Source of the DNA: Oscillospiraceae bacterium
GTDB lineage: Bacteria > Bacillota > Clostridia > Oscillospirales > Ruminococcaceae
Direction: 5' to 3'
Assembly (NCBI GenBank): GCA_009783695.1
Contig: WRCY01000001.1
Coordinates: forward strand, 1-64,000
DNA length: 64,000 nucleotides
Shown here: positions 11,655 to 20,751 of the stretch, piece by piece
Layout: each line of letters opens with the position of its first letter
Position numbering within the stretch: the stretch's first letter is position 1
Translations under genes and position numbers: made by a program
The notes under the pieces: generated by a model
Told to the model about the DNA's origin: nothing
The model's input: the letters and a program-made list of their open reading frames with translations, nothing else
Databases searched by the model: none

Positions 11655-12312
11655 GTTGATTCTTTTAGTAGAGGACAACGAAGATGTTCAAGAACTTAAC
11701 AAAAGTATGTTGGAAGATGAGGGGTTTGTTGTTAATACGGCTATGACACTTAGCGAAGCAAAAATATCCATTCAACAAAGAAAACCCGATTTAATAGTGC
11801 TTGATATTGGGTTGCCCGATGGTAACGGACTTGAATTTTTACGAAAATTCCGTAAACTCTCAAAAATCCCTGTGTTGCTCTTAACGGGTTACAGCGAGGA
11901 CACGGACGTTATTAAAGGTTACGAAAACGGTTGTAACGATTATTTACCCAAACCCTATACTTTTGGTGTTCTGCTTGCACGGCTAAAAAGCCTGTTGCAA
12001 AGTGCGGAGCAAATACCGGAACGCATTGCCCACGGCTCGCTATACCTTGACGTACAGAGCGGACGTGCCTTTGTTAATGGTAACGATTTATTGCTTGCAC
12101 AAAAGGAATTTTTTCTGCTGTTATATTTTATACAGAATGAGGACGTAATAATGACCGCAGAACATCTTTATAAAAAGGTTTGGGGACAGCCGATGAACAA
12201 GAATAACCAAGCAATTAAAAAGACGATTTCCCGTTTACGGAACAGTCTTGAAGATTCGGGGTACACCATTGTAGTTACACGGGGCAAAGGGTATGTGTTT
12301 GAAAGAGTATAA
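11638..12312 (+). CDS. OmpR/PhoB-family response regulator
   Basis: LIVLDIGLPDGNG plus winged-helix C-terminus (TVVTRGKGYVFERV-like); overlaps the kinase end. Confidence 0.9.
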   Translation: MIIKDKLILLVEDNEDVQELNKSMLEDEGFVVNTAMTLSEAKISIQQRKPDLIVLDIGLPDGNGLEFLRKFRKLSKIPVLLLTGYSEDTDVIKGYENGCNDYLPKPYTFGVLLARLKSLLQSAEQIPERIAHGSLYLDVQSGRAFVNGNDLLLAQKEFFLLLYFIQNEDVIMTAEHLYKKVWGQPMNKNNQAIKKTISRLRNSLEDSGYTIVVTRGKGYVFERV

Positions 12313-12518
12313 AGTAATAAATGCGAAAGAGCCGTTTACGGAATTTTCGTGTTTTTTCGTTTATTTAATGTTATAATTTGTATTATAATCGTTTAAATTG
12401 AAAACTGCGTGGCATCAATAAAACGTGGTATAAAGCAGAGAAAGATAATGGAGTTACTAAACGTAAACTTCTCAACGGTGGTATTGATTTTGCGAAATCA
12501 CTAATACCTACTTCTTAA

Positions 12519-13169
12519 TCACTAAAGGGCAGTCTCTCAAATCTACTGTCCACAATTACCACCTGCGGGCAGGTTGAGGGGCATTTTATTCTGCCGCCTC
12601 AAAACAAAACAACGAAATACGAACACGTAATCCCCGCTCTTGTCGCCATTGAGCAGGACCGGAGCATCGACGGGCTTTTAATCATTTTAAACACCGTTGG
12701 CGGCGACGTTGAGGCGGGGCTCGCAATCGCGGAGCTGCTTTCTTCCATGAGCAAGCCCACGGTTTCAATCGTTGTTGGCGGCGGCCACTCAATCGGCGTA
12801 CCGCTCGCCGTCAGCGCGCGTAAAAGCTTCATTGTACCGAGCGCCACGATGACCATTCACCCTGTCCGTATGAACGGGCTTATGCTCGGCGTGCCGCAGA
12901 CGCTGTCCTATTTTGACCGTATGCAGGAGCGGATTATTAATTTCGTCGCCCGCAACAGCAATATAAAACCCGACCGCTTCAAGGAGCTAATGATGAAAAA
13001 GGACGAGCTTGTCATGGACGTGGGCGCGGTGCTCGACGGCGAGGCGGCGGTCAGCGAGGGTATTATCGACAGCATCGGCGGACTTTCAGAAGCTGTCAGC
13101 TGTTTAAATTCACTTGTTGAGGAATCAAAGGGAGGAAACAACGATGCTCATTCACACAATCATCAGTGA
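12519..13169 (+). pseudogene. tepA: TepA/ClpP-like translocation-enhancing protein, apparently 5'-truncated
   Basis: In-frame [58 protein letters not shown] continues upstream of ATG 12747, but no ATG/GTG/TTG precedes it in frame before the stop at 12516. Confidence 0.65.
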
Positions 13170-13314
13170 GATGGATATATTTTATACACCACCTCAGTTT
13201 GAACAACAAAAAAGTAATGGCATTGCCACTAACATCGCTCCCTATGTGACGAATCCCGCAGAGTTTTTAAAACCCCGTGAAAACCCGTACTACCAAAAAA
13301 ATAACGCGGTATAA
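13144..13314 (+). CDS. YlzJ-like small protein
   Basis: [14 protein letters not shown]... directly after tepA, as in Bacillus-type tepA-ylzJ synteny. Confidence 0.6.
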   Translation: MLIHTIISEMDIFYTPPQFEQQKSNGIATNIAPYVTNPAEFLKPRENPYYQKNNAV

Positions 13315-13325
13315 ACCGCGTTATT
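13300..13325 (+). terminator. Hairpin AATAACGCGG-TATAAA-CCGCGTTATT overlapping the ylzJ stop codon
   Basis: 10-bp perfect inverted repeat followed by T-rich tract. Confidence 0.65.
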
Positions 13326-13371
13326 TAATTTATTAATACATATTATTCTTATAATGTGCATTAAACAGTTA

Positions 13372-13782
13372 TCACTTGCGTATCCAAATAACTATGTTTG
13401 ACCATTTGCTATATCTTGTAGAATTGAAATTTCGTATTGTACGAACTGTTACTTCTGCATTTTCTGTAATCAATTGAGAATTACTCAAATCCATAGATGT
13501 TAAATCTATGGATAAGATTTCATCTACTCTTTTTGCTCCATCAACAATTGTCGTAAATGTTTCATCACCAATAATTACACGTACTTCATACGACCGAATA
13601 AAACGTCCTGCTCTAATATCACCTGTACCTGTGGTGTTCCATGAAACTGTATTATTTTCAATAGAAATAATAGGGGTTGTATGTCTTGTTCGCTCAATAT
13701 AAATAATTAATGCAGATATAAAAATTATTGCTGTTATTATAACGCTTATTACAATTTTAATTTTTTTCTTATGCATTTTCAA
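13372..13782 (-). CDS. Small membrane-anchored hypothetical protein
   Basis: Single N-terminal TM helix (IKIVISVIITAIIFISALIIYI); ORF. Confidence 0.5.
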   Translation of the reverse strand: MKMHKKKIKIVISVIITAIIFISALIIYIERTRHTTPIISIENNTVSWNTTGTGDIRAGRFIRSYEVRVIIGDETFTTIVDGAKRVDEILSIDLTSMDLSNSQLITENAEVTVRTIRNFNSTRYSKWSNIVIWIRK

Positions 13783-13808
13783 CCTCGCATTTTATAAATT
13801 AAACACAC

Positions 13809-14369
13809 CTACTTCTTCTTCATATACATGATATTATCCATCGTCCACTTCTCATAAAACCCTACCCAGTATCCCAGCCTGCAGATAAGCGGCGTAAGTG
13901 CAAAGATACTCATGAACACAAACGGTGCCCAAATCGGGTTCGATAAATCCCCAAGCAGCAGCGATATCGCCATAACAGTTGCAAAAATAATCCTCACGAA
14001 ACTGAAATAGCTCCCGCTTATAACCGTGCCGTCGTCGCCGCTGTTTACGCTGAACACAAATAAAAGCGCGCACATCAATACAAAAAAACCACCCACAATC
14101 GAGCCTATAACGAACCACTTTCCGCCCTGCTGCGTGTCAATCGTTTTTCTGTTGAAAAGCTTGCGGTCGAGCTCGCCGTCCTTGTGCCCGGCATTGAACA
14201 GCATCATCAGATAGAGCGAAACCGAGCAGAACAGCGCAATGCCTTTAAACGCGGTGCCTGCGCCGAACGAGAGCAGCGAAAACGTAACAATCAGCGCCAT
14301 TACATTACCTCCCGCCGCGTATCCGAATGTTTCAAGCAGCAATCTTAAAAATGATTTTCTTTGCATATA
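13809..14369 (-). CDS. Hypothetical integral membrane protein
   Basis: Several hydrophobic segments; start at MQRKSF inside the listed ORF. Confidence 0.6.
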   Translation of the reverse strand, partial: YMQRKSFLRLLLETFGYAAGGNVMALIVTFSLLSFGAGTAFKGIALFCSVSLYLMMLFNAGHKDGELDRKLFNRKTIDTQQGGKWFVIGSIVGGFFVLMCALLFVFSVNSGDDGTVISGSYFSFVRIIFATVMAISLLLGDLSNPIWAPFVFMSIFALTPLICRLGYWVGFYEKWTMDNIMYMKKK

Positions 14370-14424
14370 TTTGCCCTTTCGGTTGATAATAATCTTAATA
14401 ATATTTTTCAAGGTAAATAATAAG

Positions 14425-14498
14425 GCTTAAAGCAACTGAATCCGTGAAACATCGTTTTCATCATTTGCTTGTAAGGAAAGGACTTAGTAGAAATAATT
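14425..14498 (+). repeat. Family-1 RBS-bearing repeat upstream of the 59-aa ORF
   Basis: ACTGAATCCGTGAAACATCGTTTTCATCATTTGCTTGTAAGGAAAGGACTTAGTAGAAATAATT-ATG. Confidence 0.8.
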
Positions 14499-14678
14499 AT
14501 GAACGGAAAAAAATATCTGCACGGCAACAATACACGCATGAAACCTGATAAAAGCATTACCCCGCGCTTCACGAACTATGTCGTGAACAACTATACAACG
14601 AGAGACGGCACGGTTTATTACCACCTGCCCGACGATGCCGAAGTCGCTAAAAAAGAAGTTGACGATAATAAACTTTAA
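14499..14678 (+). CDS. 59-aa hypothetical protein (MNGKKYLHGNNTRMKPDKSITPRFTNYVVNNYTTRDGTVYYHLPDDAEVAKKEVDDNKL)
   Basis: Not in ORF track; preceded by a family-1 repeat supplying GGAAAGGACTT RBS. Confidence 0.55.
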   Translation: MNGKKYLHGNNTRMKPDKSITPRFTNYVVNNYTTRDGTVYYHLPDDAEVAKKEVDDNKL

Positions 14679-15427
14679 CCGTTTATCACCGCATTATTTA
14701 CTATATTGCCGAGCACCTCAAGCGAGCGTTCATGCGCTCGCTGTTGTCTTTCGTTTTCAAGGTTCAGCGCGAGCAGCGCGATGTAAAAATCATCGGGGCA
14801 GAAATCGCCTATGCCGGAGAGCCGCGACAATTCGCTGCCTGCGAGTTTATAAAACACATCTTCTTTCACGTTCGCGTTGCCCGGGAAAAGCTCGCTTAAA
14901 TTAACAAATATTGCGTCCAATTCACGGTTTGAATCGCCTACTATGCGGTCGAAAGCCTCGCGGTTTCCGATGATTAACCGCGTCACGCCCGTCCTTATCT
15001 GCGTGAAAAGCTTGGTCTGCGTCGCCATGAAAGCGTTATTGTCGAACACGTTGTAAAGGTCGATGACAAGCCCCTCCGCATGAACGTACTTGTTTTCGTC
15101 AAAGTTAGGCGTAAACGCCGCGACAGCCTCGCTTATATCTTTATCGAAGCTGTACATAACAGCGCTCGTGATTTCATTCGAAGCAATCATCAAAAACTCA
15201 ATGTCGGGCTTTTTTCTCGAAAGCAAATCAACGGCAAAAAAGCCTGTTAACAAACCGAAAAACAGTACCATTAAAACATGAATCTTATAATGGTACCAAA
15301 AGTTTTCGGCTTTCTTTTTACCGTGAAGTTCGACTGCTTCAGTTTCTTCTTTTTTTATTACCTCGCTGTCTTCAATAAGCCCCTGCTTCAATTTTAACAG
15401 CTCGCGTTTATCATGATTCGTTGACAT
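14675..15427 (-). CDS. Hypothetical single-TM protein
   Basis: ORF with TM HVLMVLFFGLLTGFFAV; AGGAGAAACTT-ATG at 15427. Confidence 0.6.
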   Translation of the reverse strand: MSTNHDKRELLKLKQGLIEDSEVIKKEETEAVELHGKKKAENFWYHYKIHVLMVLFFGLLTGFFAVDLLSRKKPDIEFLMIASNEITSAVMYSFDKDISEAVAAFTPNFDENKYVHAEGLVIDLYNVFDNNAFMATQTKLFTQIRTGVTRLIIGNREAFDRIVGDSNRELDAIFVNLSELFPGNANVKEDVFYKLAGSELSRLSGIGDFCPDDFYIALLALNLENERQQRAHERSLEVLGNIVNNAVING

Positions 15428-15439
15428 AAGTTTCTCCTG

Positions 15440-15489
15440 AATTGTCAATTATCAATTGTTAATTATGGATTGTCAATTGTCAATTATCC
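15440..15489 (-). repeat. Family-2 heptamer array after lysS stop
   Basis: ATTGTCA ATTATCA ATTGTTA ATTATGG ATTGTCA ATTGTCA ATTATCC. Confidence 0.85.
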
Positions 15490-15490
15490 G

Positions 15491-16912
15491 TTACGGCTTC
15501 ATCGTCGGGAACAAAAGTACGTCGCGGATTGACGCGCTGTCCGTGAGAAGCATCACAAGCCTGTCAAGCCCGAGCCCGAGCCCTCCCGTCGGAGGCAAGC
15601 CGTACTCCAGCGCAGTCAGAAAATCTTCGTCCAGCTCAGCTTTTAAGCCTTGTTTCCTCTTCTCCTCAACCTGCTTCGCAAAGCGTTCGCGCTGGTCAAT
15701 AGGGTCGTTGAGCTCGCTGAACGCGTTACCGAACTCCCACGCATTAATAAAATATTCAAAACGCTCCGTAAACATTGGGTCGTCTTTTTTCCGCTTGGCA
15801 AGCGGCGAATTCTCCACGGGATAATCATAAATAATAGTCGGCTGAATGAGCTTCGGCTCGACGTGCTCTTCAAACAAATCAATCAGCTCGTTGCCGCTTA
15901 CGCCGGTTTTGCCCGTGTATTTCTCGACTGCCCCGCGCATTGTCATACGCGTCCACGGCTTGCCGAGTTCGATTGCCGTACCCTTAAACATAATTGTATC
16001 GCTGCCGCAAATCGTAAGGCATAAATGCCTGTAAAGCGCCTCGACCAAATCCATAACCGCGAAGTAATCCACATACGCCCAGTACAGCTCAATCGACGTG
16101 AATTCGGGGTTGTGCGTGGAGTCCATGCCCTCGTTTCGGAAGATTCTGCCGACTTCATAAATCTTGTCAAAGCCGCCCACAATCAGCTTTTTAAGGTACA
16201 GCTCTGTTTCTATTCTAAGATACATTTCAATATCAAGCGTGTTGTGATGCGTGATGAAAGGCCGCGCCGCCGCGCCGAGCGACACGGTGTGAAGTACGGG
16301 CGTGTCAACTTCAAGGAACCCTAAATTATCAAGGTAACTGCGGATTTCGCGCAGAATCAGCGAGCGTTTGACAAACGTATCCTTTACCTCCGGATTCGCG
16401 ATTAAATCGAGGTAACGCTTCCTGTAACGTTCCTCCTTATCCCGCAGTCCGTGCCACTTTTCTGGCAGCGGCAGCAGCGATTTTGTAAGCAGCGTGATTT
16501 CTTTGGCATGAACGGAAATTTCACCGCGCCTTGTCTTGAAAACAAAACCGCGGACACCGACTATATCGCCTAAATCCCACTTCTTAAATTGCGCGAAGTT
16601 TTCCTCGCCGATGTCGTCGGTTTTCACATAAACCTGCATGCGTCCGCTTGCGTCGCGCACGTCGATAAAATTCGCCTTGCCCATATCGCGCCAGCTCATT
16701 ATCCGCCCGGCAATACACACGTCCTTGTTCTCATACTCATCGAATTTATCTGCGATTTCAACATTTTTATGCGTTACCGCATACTTTGTTATCTCATAAG
16801 GATTCTGCCCCGCGCTTTTTAGTTCCGCAAGCTTTTCAAGCCTTATCCGGTTTTGCTCGCCAAGCTCTGCAAGCATCTCCTCATTGGTTAAAACTATTTC
16901 GTTTTCCTGCAT
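15491..16912 (-). CDS. lysS: Lysyl-tRNA synthetase, class II
   Basis: GRIMSWRDMGKANFIDVRDASG, FRNEGMDSTHNPEFTSIELY, GLGLGLDRLVMLLTDSASIRDVLLFPTMK. Confidence 0.96.
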   Translation of the reverse strand: MQENEIVLTNEEMLAELGEQNRIRLEKLAELKSAGQNPYEITKYAVTHKNVEIADKFDEYENKDVCIAGRIMSWRDMGKANFIDVRDASGRMQVYVKTDDIGEENFAQFKKWDLGDIVGVRGFVFKTRRGEISVHAKEITLLTKSLLPLPEKWHGLRDKEERYRKRYLDLIANPEVKDTFVKRSLILREIRSYLDNLGFLEVDTPVLHTVSLGAAARPFITHHNTLDIEMYLRIETELYLKKLIVGGFDKIYEVGRIFRNEGMDSTHNPEFTSIELYWAYVDYFAVMDLVEALYRHLCLTICGSDTIMFKGTAIELGKPWTRMTMRGAVEKYTGKTGVSGNELIDLFEEHVEPKLIQPTIIYDYPVENSPLAKRKKDDPMFTERFEYFINAWEFGNAFSELNDPIDQRERFAKQVEEKRKQGLKAELDEDFLTALEYGLPPTGGLGLGLDRLVMLLTDSASIRDVLLFPTMKP

Positions 16913-17001
16913 TTTATATATTCCTTCCAAGAATCAATTCGCATTAAAAACTCATCTGCCCAGACGGCAGACAGTACTTTCAATGTGCATTGGTATGCTG
17001 A

Positions 17002-17475
17002 TTATTTAGATATTTCTAAAATTTTATAGGAAACTGTGCCCGCGGGCGCTTCCGCGTTAATCACATCGCCGACCTTATGCCCGATGCACGCCCTGCCAAT
17101 CGGTGATTCATCGGAGATTTTGCCCGCTTTCATATCAACTTCCTTCGAGCCCACGATATAAAGGTTCATCTCTTTTTTTGTCGCCGTGTTTTCTATTTTT
17201 ATTTTGTTGCCGATTTGCACTTCCTCTGTCGTAAGGCTCTCGGCGTCGAGGATTTCCACGTTCATAAGCGTGGCTTCGATTTCGGCTATGCGCGCCTCGA
17301 CAATCCCCTGCTCGTTCTTCGCCTCGTCGTATTCCGAGTTTTCGGCGAGGTCGCCGAAAGAAAGCGCGGTTTTTATTTTTTCGGCAATATCGCGCCGCTT
17401 CACGGTCTTCAGCTGCTCGAGCTCCGCCTCCAGTTTGTTAAGTCCCTCTTGCGTTAAAATTGTCTGCTTTGCCAT
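17002..17475 (-). CDS. greA: Transcription elongation factor GreA
   Basis: LTQEGLNKLEAELEQLKTVKRRDIAEKIKTALSFGDLAENSEYDEAKNEQ. Confidence 0.97.
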   Translation of the reverse strand: MAKQTILTQEGLNKLEAELEQLKTVKRRDIAEKIKTALSFGDLAENSEYDEAKNEQGIVEARIAEIEATLMNVEILDAESLTTEEVQIGNKIKIENTATKKEMNLYIVGSKEVDMKAGKISDESPIGRACIGHKVGDVINAEAPAGTVSYKILEISK

Positions 17476-17495
17476 GTTAATCTCCTCCGTTATGA

Positions 17496-17621
17496 TAATT
17501 AATAATTAACAATTAATAATGAACAATTATGGAGTTCGCTTCGCGAACGGTTCTTAAATCCGCCGCCATAGGCGGCACAACAATTGTTCATTGTTCACTG
17601 TTCATTGTTCACTGTTCCCTG
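17496..17621 (-). repeat. Family-2 element: heptamer arms flanking GC hairpins, overlapping the S41 peptidase stop
   Basis: Arms (TAATTAA)n and (TTCATTG/TTCACTG)n; core GTTCGCTTCGCGAAC and GCCGCCATAGGCGGC. Confidence 0.85.
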
Positions 17622-18812
17622 TATCCGTGCCTCAGTTACTTCAAACGCTTTTCTGATTTGCAGGTCGCGTGTATTCTCGAGATTATATAAATCCATCTCA
17701 ACAGGCGTCGTCATTTCAACCAGGAAGTCGGGGCGAATCCCCTCGCCGTCGAAGCTTGTACCCCCGCCGGAACGTACTTTCATAATCGAAAGAATCACCG
17801 CGCTGCCATCTCCAAGCGTCTGCGTATTCGTGAACATCGCATCGCCTTTTGTGACTGTCCCCACCAACTGCGCTCCCGCGAAATCTTTCAGCGCCGCCGC
17901 GAGCAGCTCGCCGCCCTCAGCGGTATTTCCGTCTGTTATAATCGTAACCGGCAGGTTTACGAACGACTCGCTTGTTATTTCTATTAAATTATTGACGCTG
18001 CCGTTTCCAAGCTGAGCGACCGCCGCCGTGCATCTCGGAAGCAGCCTGTCTAAAATCTGCCTCTGCGGCGTAATCAAACTGCCGCTTGTTCCGCGCAAAT
18101 CTATAATTAAACCCTTTGCGTTATTCGCCAGTACCTCGCCGAGCGCCGCCTCAAACTGCTCACCCGTGTTCTCCGCGAACGCCGAGATTTTGATAAAGCC
18201 GAAATCGCCGTGCTGCGCGCTCTTAACCGTGATGAGCTCCACATCCTGCCGACTTAAGGTAAAACGCCGTTCCTCGCCGTCACGCTGGATTGTAATGACA
18301 AGCCGCACGCCCTCTTCCCCCGAAAGCATACGAATTGCGCTCTCCGCGCCGATTTCAAGCACCTGCATATTGTTGATGCTCGTAATAATATCGTCAACTT
18401 CGATTCCCTGGAGCTCCGCTGAAGAACCCTCGTAAACTCCGGTTACTCTTATATACCCGTTCTCGTTTCGCACAACCTGAATCCCTGCGGTGATAATCCG
18501 TCCCCGCGTGTGCTGCTGCAGTTCATAAAACTCAGCGTCGGGTATGTATCTGCTTTTACTGTCGCCGAGCCCCGCCATATAGCCGCTCATAATGCCGTTT
18601 ACAAGCCGCTCCTCGTCAATCGCCCCGAAAAAACTATTTCTGACATAGGAGTCGATGTTCTGCAGCTTTGCATTAATAACTCCGCGCTGGTCAACTCCTG
18701 CGATTCTCTGATTGTAAACGTCAAGAGAAAGGCTCATGGTCAATACAAATGTCACGGCGCAGGCGACAGCAATCAAGCTTATGCAAACGCCGAGCGATAT
18801 TTTCTTGTTCAT
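17595..18812 (-). CDS. S41 family peptidase / PDZ carboxyl-terminal processing protease-like
   Basis: PDZ region (GIEVDDIITSINNMQV..IRMLSGEEGVRLVITIQRDG) and S41-like LIIDLRGTSGS; the catalytic motif looks divergent. Confidence 0.75.
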   Translation of the reverse strand: MNKKISLGVCISLIAVACAVTFVLTMSLSLDVYNQRIAGVDQRGVINAKLQNIDSYVRNSFFGAIDEERLVNGIMSGYMAGLGDSKSRYIPDAEFYELQQHTRGRIITAGIQVVRNENGYIRVTGVYEGSSAELQGIEVDDIITSINNMQVLEIGAESAIRMLSGEEGVRLVITIQRDGEERRFTLSRQDVELITVKSAQHGDFGFIKISAFAENTGEQFEAALGEVLANNAKGLIIDLRGTSGSLITPQRQILDRLLPRCTAAVAQLGNGSVNNLIEITSESFVNLPVTIITDGNTAEGGELLAAALKDFAGAQLVGTVTKGDAMFTNTQTLGDGSAVILSIMKVRSGGGTSFDGEGIRPDFLVEMTTPVEMDLYNLENTRDLQIRKAFEVTEARIQGTVNNEQ

Positions 18813-18890
18813 TTATTTTCAATAAATCCTTTCTTAACCAAAGGGATATGAAAACCTGGTTTTCCCCAATTTAACAGTTTTTTACTTTTA
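18813..18890 (-). repeat. Family-1 repeat upstream of S41 peptidase gene
   Basis: TTGGGGAAAACCAGGTTTTCATATCCCTTTGGTTAAGAAAGGATTTATTGAAAATAA-ATG. Confidence 0.8.
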
Positions 18891-18912
18891 GCTTTAATTA
18901 TTCTCTATATTA

Positions 18913-19827
18913 TTATACTTTAAGGTGTTTTCCCATGCTCATGATTGTACCGATTGCGCCGAGCATTGCGCCCGCGAAACAGTTGGCGGCAAGCGCAAGC
19001 CACATTATATCATCGAAAACGATTACATTCGCGAGCCCGAAAATCTGCAGGATTGTAATATCCTCCGTAAACACCGAAACCACCGAATTATAGGCGACTC
19101 TCGTCAGCGCCCATGAAGCGGCTCCCGCAAGAATCCCGATGAACATCCCCTCAATGAAGAAAGGTATTCTTATGAACGCGTTCGTCGCGCCGACATGCTT
19201 CATTATGTTGATTTGCATTCTCCGCGCAAAAACGCTCGACCTCGCCGTGTTGTAAATAATAACAAGACAGACGACAACAAGCGCGCTTAAAATCGCGATT
19301 CCTATCATTGAGAACGTGTTGCGTATGGTAATCAGAATCTCCGCAAAATCATACGGCGCATAAATCTCCTCGACGCCCTCGATTGCGCGGAAAATATCCG
19401 CGGCTTCATTAATTCTCGTAATGTCCCATAATGTAACGACAAACGTGCTGGGCATCGGGTTTTCACCCACTGCATCGAAAAGTGCTTTTACATCGCGGTA
19501 AATAGGATTATCGCGCGCCATCTGCCATGCTTCTTCTTTCGGGCGGAAAACCACCCTGTCAACAAACTCATTGTTATAGCTCTGCAGAATCTCGGTAATA
19601 TAGCTGAGCTCCGAGTCCGGCACGTCGCCGTCAACAAAAACAAGTATTTCGTTTTTATCCTCAATATTACCTATTACTATGCTGATATCAAGAGAAATAA
19701 GCACGGCAAGTCCGATTAACAGTAAACTTACCATTAATATACAAAAGCTTGCAAACGACATTATGCGGTTATGCCATACCGAAACAACTCCCTGCTTTAC
19801 AAGGTACGAAAAATTACTGCTTCTCAT
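18913..19827 (-). CDS. ftsX: Cell division protein FtsX
   Basis: FtsX-type permease, adjacent to ftsE. Confidence 0.92.
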   Translation of the reverse strand: MRSSNFSYLVKQGVVSVWHNRIMSFASFCILMVSLLLIGLAVLISLDISIVIGNIEDKNEILVFVDGDVPDSELSYITEILQSYNNEFVDRVVFRPKEEAWQMARDNPIYRDVKALFDAVGENPMPSTFVVTLWDITRINEAADIFRAIEGVEEIYAPYDFAEILITIRNTFSMIGIAILSALVVVCLVIIYNTARSSVFARRMQINIMKHVGATNAFIRIPFFIEGMFIGILAGAASWALTRVAYNSVVSVFTEDITILQIFGLANVIVFDDIMWLALAANCFAGAMLGAIGTIMSMGKHLKV

Positions 19828-19904
19828 TTTTCATCATGTCCTTTCGACACCAACGAAGAATGAAAAGTTCCGTTTTCCCCGATTCAGTGCCATTTATTTC
19901 AAAC
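19828..19904 (-). repeat. Family-1 repeat upstream of ftsX
   Basis: CACTGAATCGGGGAAAACGGAACTTTTCATTCTTCGTTGGTGTCGAAAGGACATGATGAAAA. Confidence 0.85.
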
Positions 19905-19911
19905 CTATCCC

Positions 19912-19945
19912 CAAAATTATAATTAATTGTCAATTGTTCATTATC
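19912..19945 (-). repeat. Short family-2 heptamer element after ftsE stop
   Basis: AATTAATTGTCAATTGTTCATTATCC. Confidence 0.65.
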
Positions 19946-20624
19946 CGTCATTTCCTCCTATATAGTCATCGAAGTCAACGCTGCCTTTCTTGAGGCTTAT
20001 GATTCGCCCGCCGAAGTATTTTACCAAATCGTGCTCATGCGTTACCATCAGAACCGTGGTGCCGCATTTGTTTATATCTTTAAGCAGCTCGACAATCTCA
20101 TAAGAAAGCTCGGGGTCGATGTTTCCGGTCGGCTCGTCCGCTATTATAAGCCCCGGGTCAGAGGCAAACGCCCGCGCAATCGCCACGCGCTGCTGCTCCC
20201 CGCCCGAAAGCTGTGAGGGATACGCGCGCGCCTTGTCCGAGAGACGGACTAAATTAAGCACATAAGGCACACGCTGACGGATAAACCGCCTTGACCTATC
20301 GGTCACGCGCAGCACAAACGCCACGTTCTCGTAGACCGTCAGGTTCGGAATCAGCCGGAAATCTTGAAATATCATGCCGATTGAACGCCGGAATTTCGGT
20401 ACCTTACCCTCGCGCAGCTTCGACAGGTTGTAGCCGTTGACGAAAACCCGCCCGTTCGTGGGCTTGCGCTCACGCGTCAAGAGCTTTAGGAGCGTTGACT
20501 TCCCCGCACCCGAACTCCCGACAATGAAAACGAACTCACCGTCATTTATTCTTAAATTTACGTCGTTGAGCGCTTCCACGTCGCCTTCCTTGTAGTATAC
20601 GTCAACGTTTTTCAGTTCTACCAT
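19941..20624 (-). CDS. ftsE: Cell division ATP-binding protein FtsE
   Basis: [39 protein letters not shown]. Confidence 0.95.
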   Translation of the reverse strand: MVELKNVDVYYKEGDVEALNDVNLRINDGEFVFIVGSSGAGKSTLLKLLTRERKPTNGRVFVNGYNLSKLREGKVPKFRRSIGMIFQDFRLIPNLTVYENVAFVLRVTDRSRRFIRQRVPYVLNLVRLSDKARAYPSQLSGGEQQRVAIARAFASDPGLIIADEPTGNIDPELSYEIVELLKDINKCGTTVLMVTHEHDLVKYFGGRIISLKKGSVDFDDYIGGNDG

Positions 20625-20629
20625 GTTTT

Positions 20630-20751
20630 CTCCAATTAATAATTAATAATGAATAGTGAATAATTTTAGTGTCACTCCGCGATGATTTTATATCCGTCCG
20701 CGAAGCGGACTCTTTAATTATTCCTTGTTAATTATTCATTATTAATTAGAA
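20630..20751 (-). repeat. Family-2 element, long imperfect inverted repeat after the PucR-type gene stop
   Basis: AATTAATAATTAATAATGAATAGTGAATAATT ... core TCCGTCCGCGAAGCGGAC ... AATTATTCCTTGTTAATTATTCATTATTAATT. Confidence 0.85.

Noticed and set aside
13300-13325. Possible operator palindrome AATAACGCGG..CCGCGTTATT
   Set aside because: Position at the ylzJ stop codon and stem-loop shape fit a terminator better.
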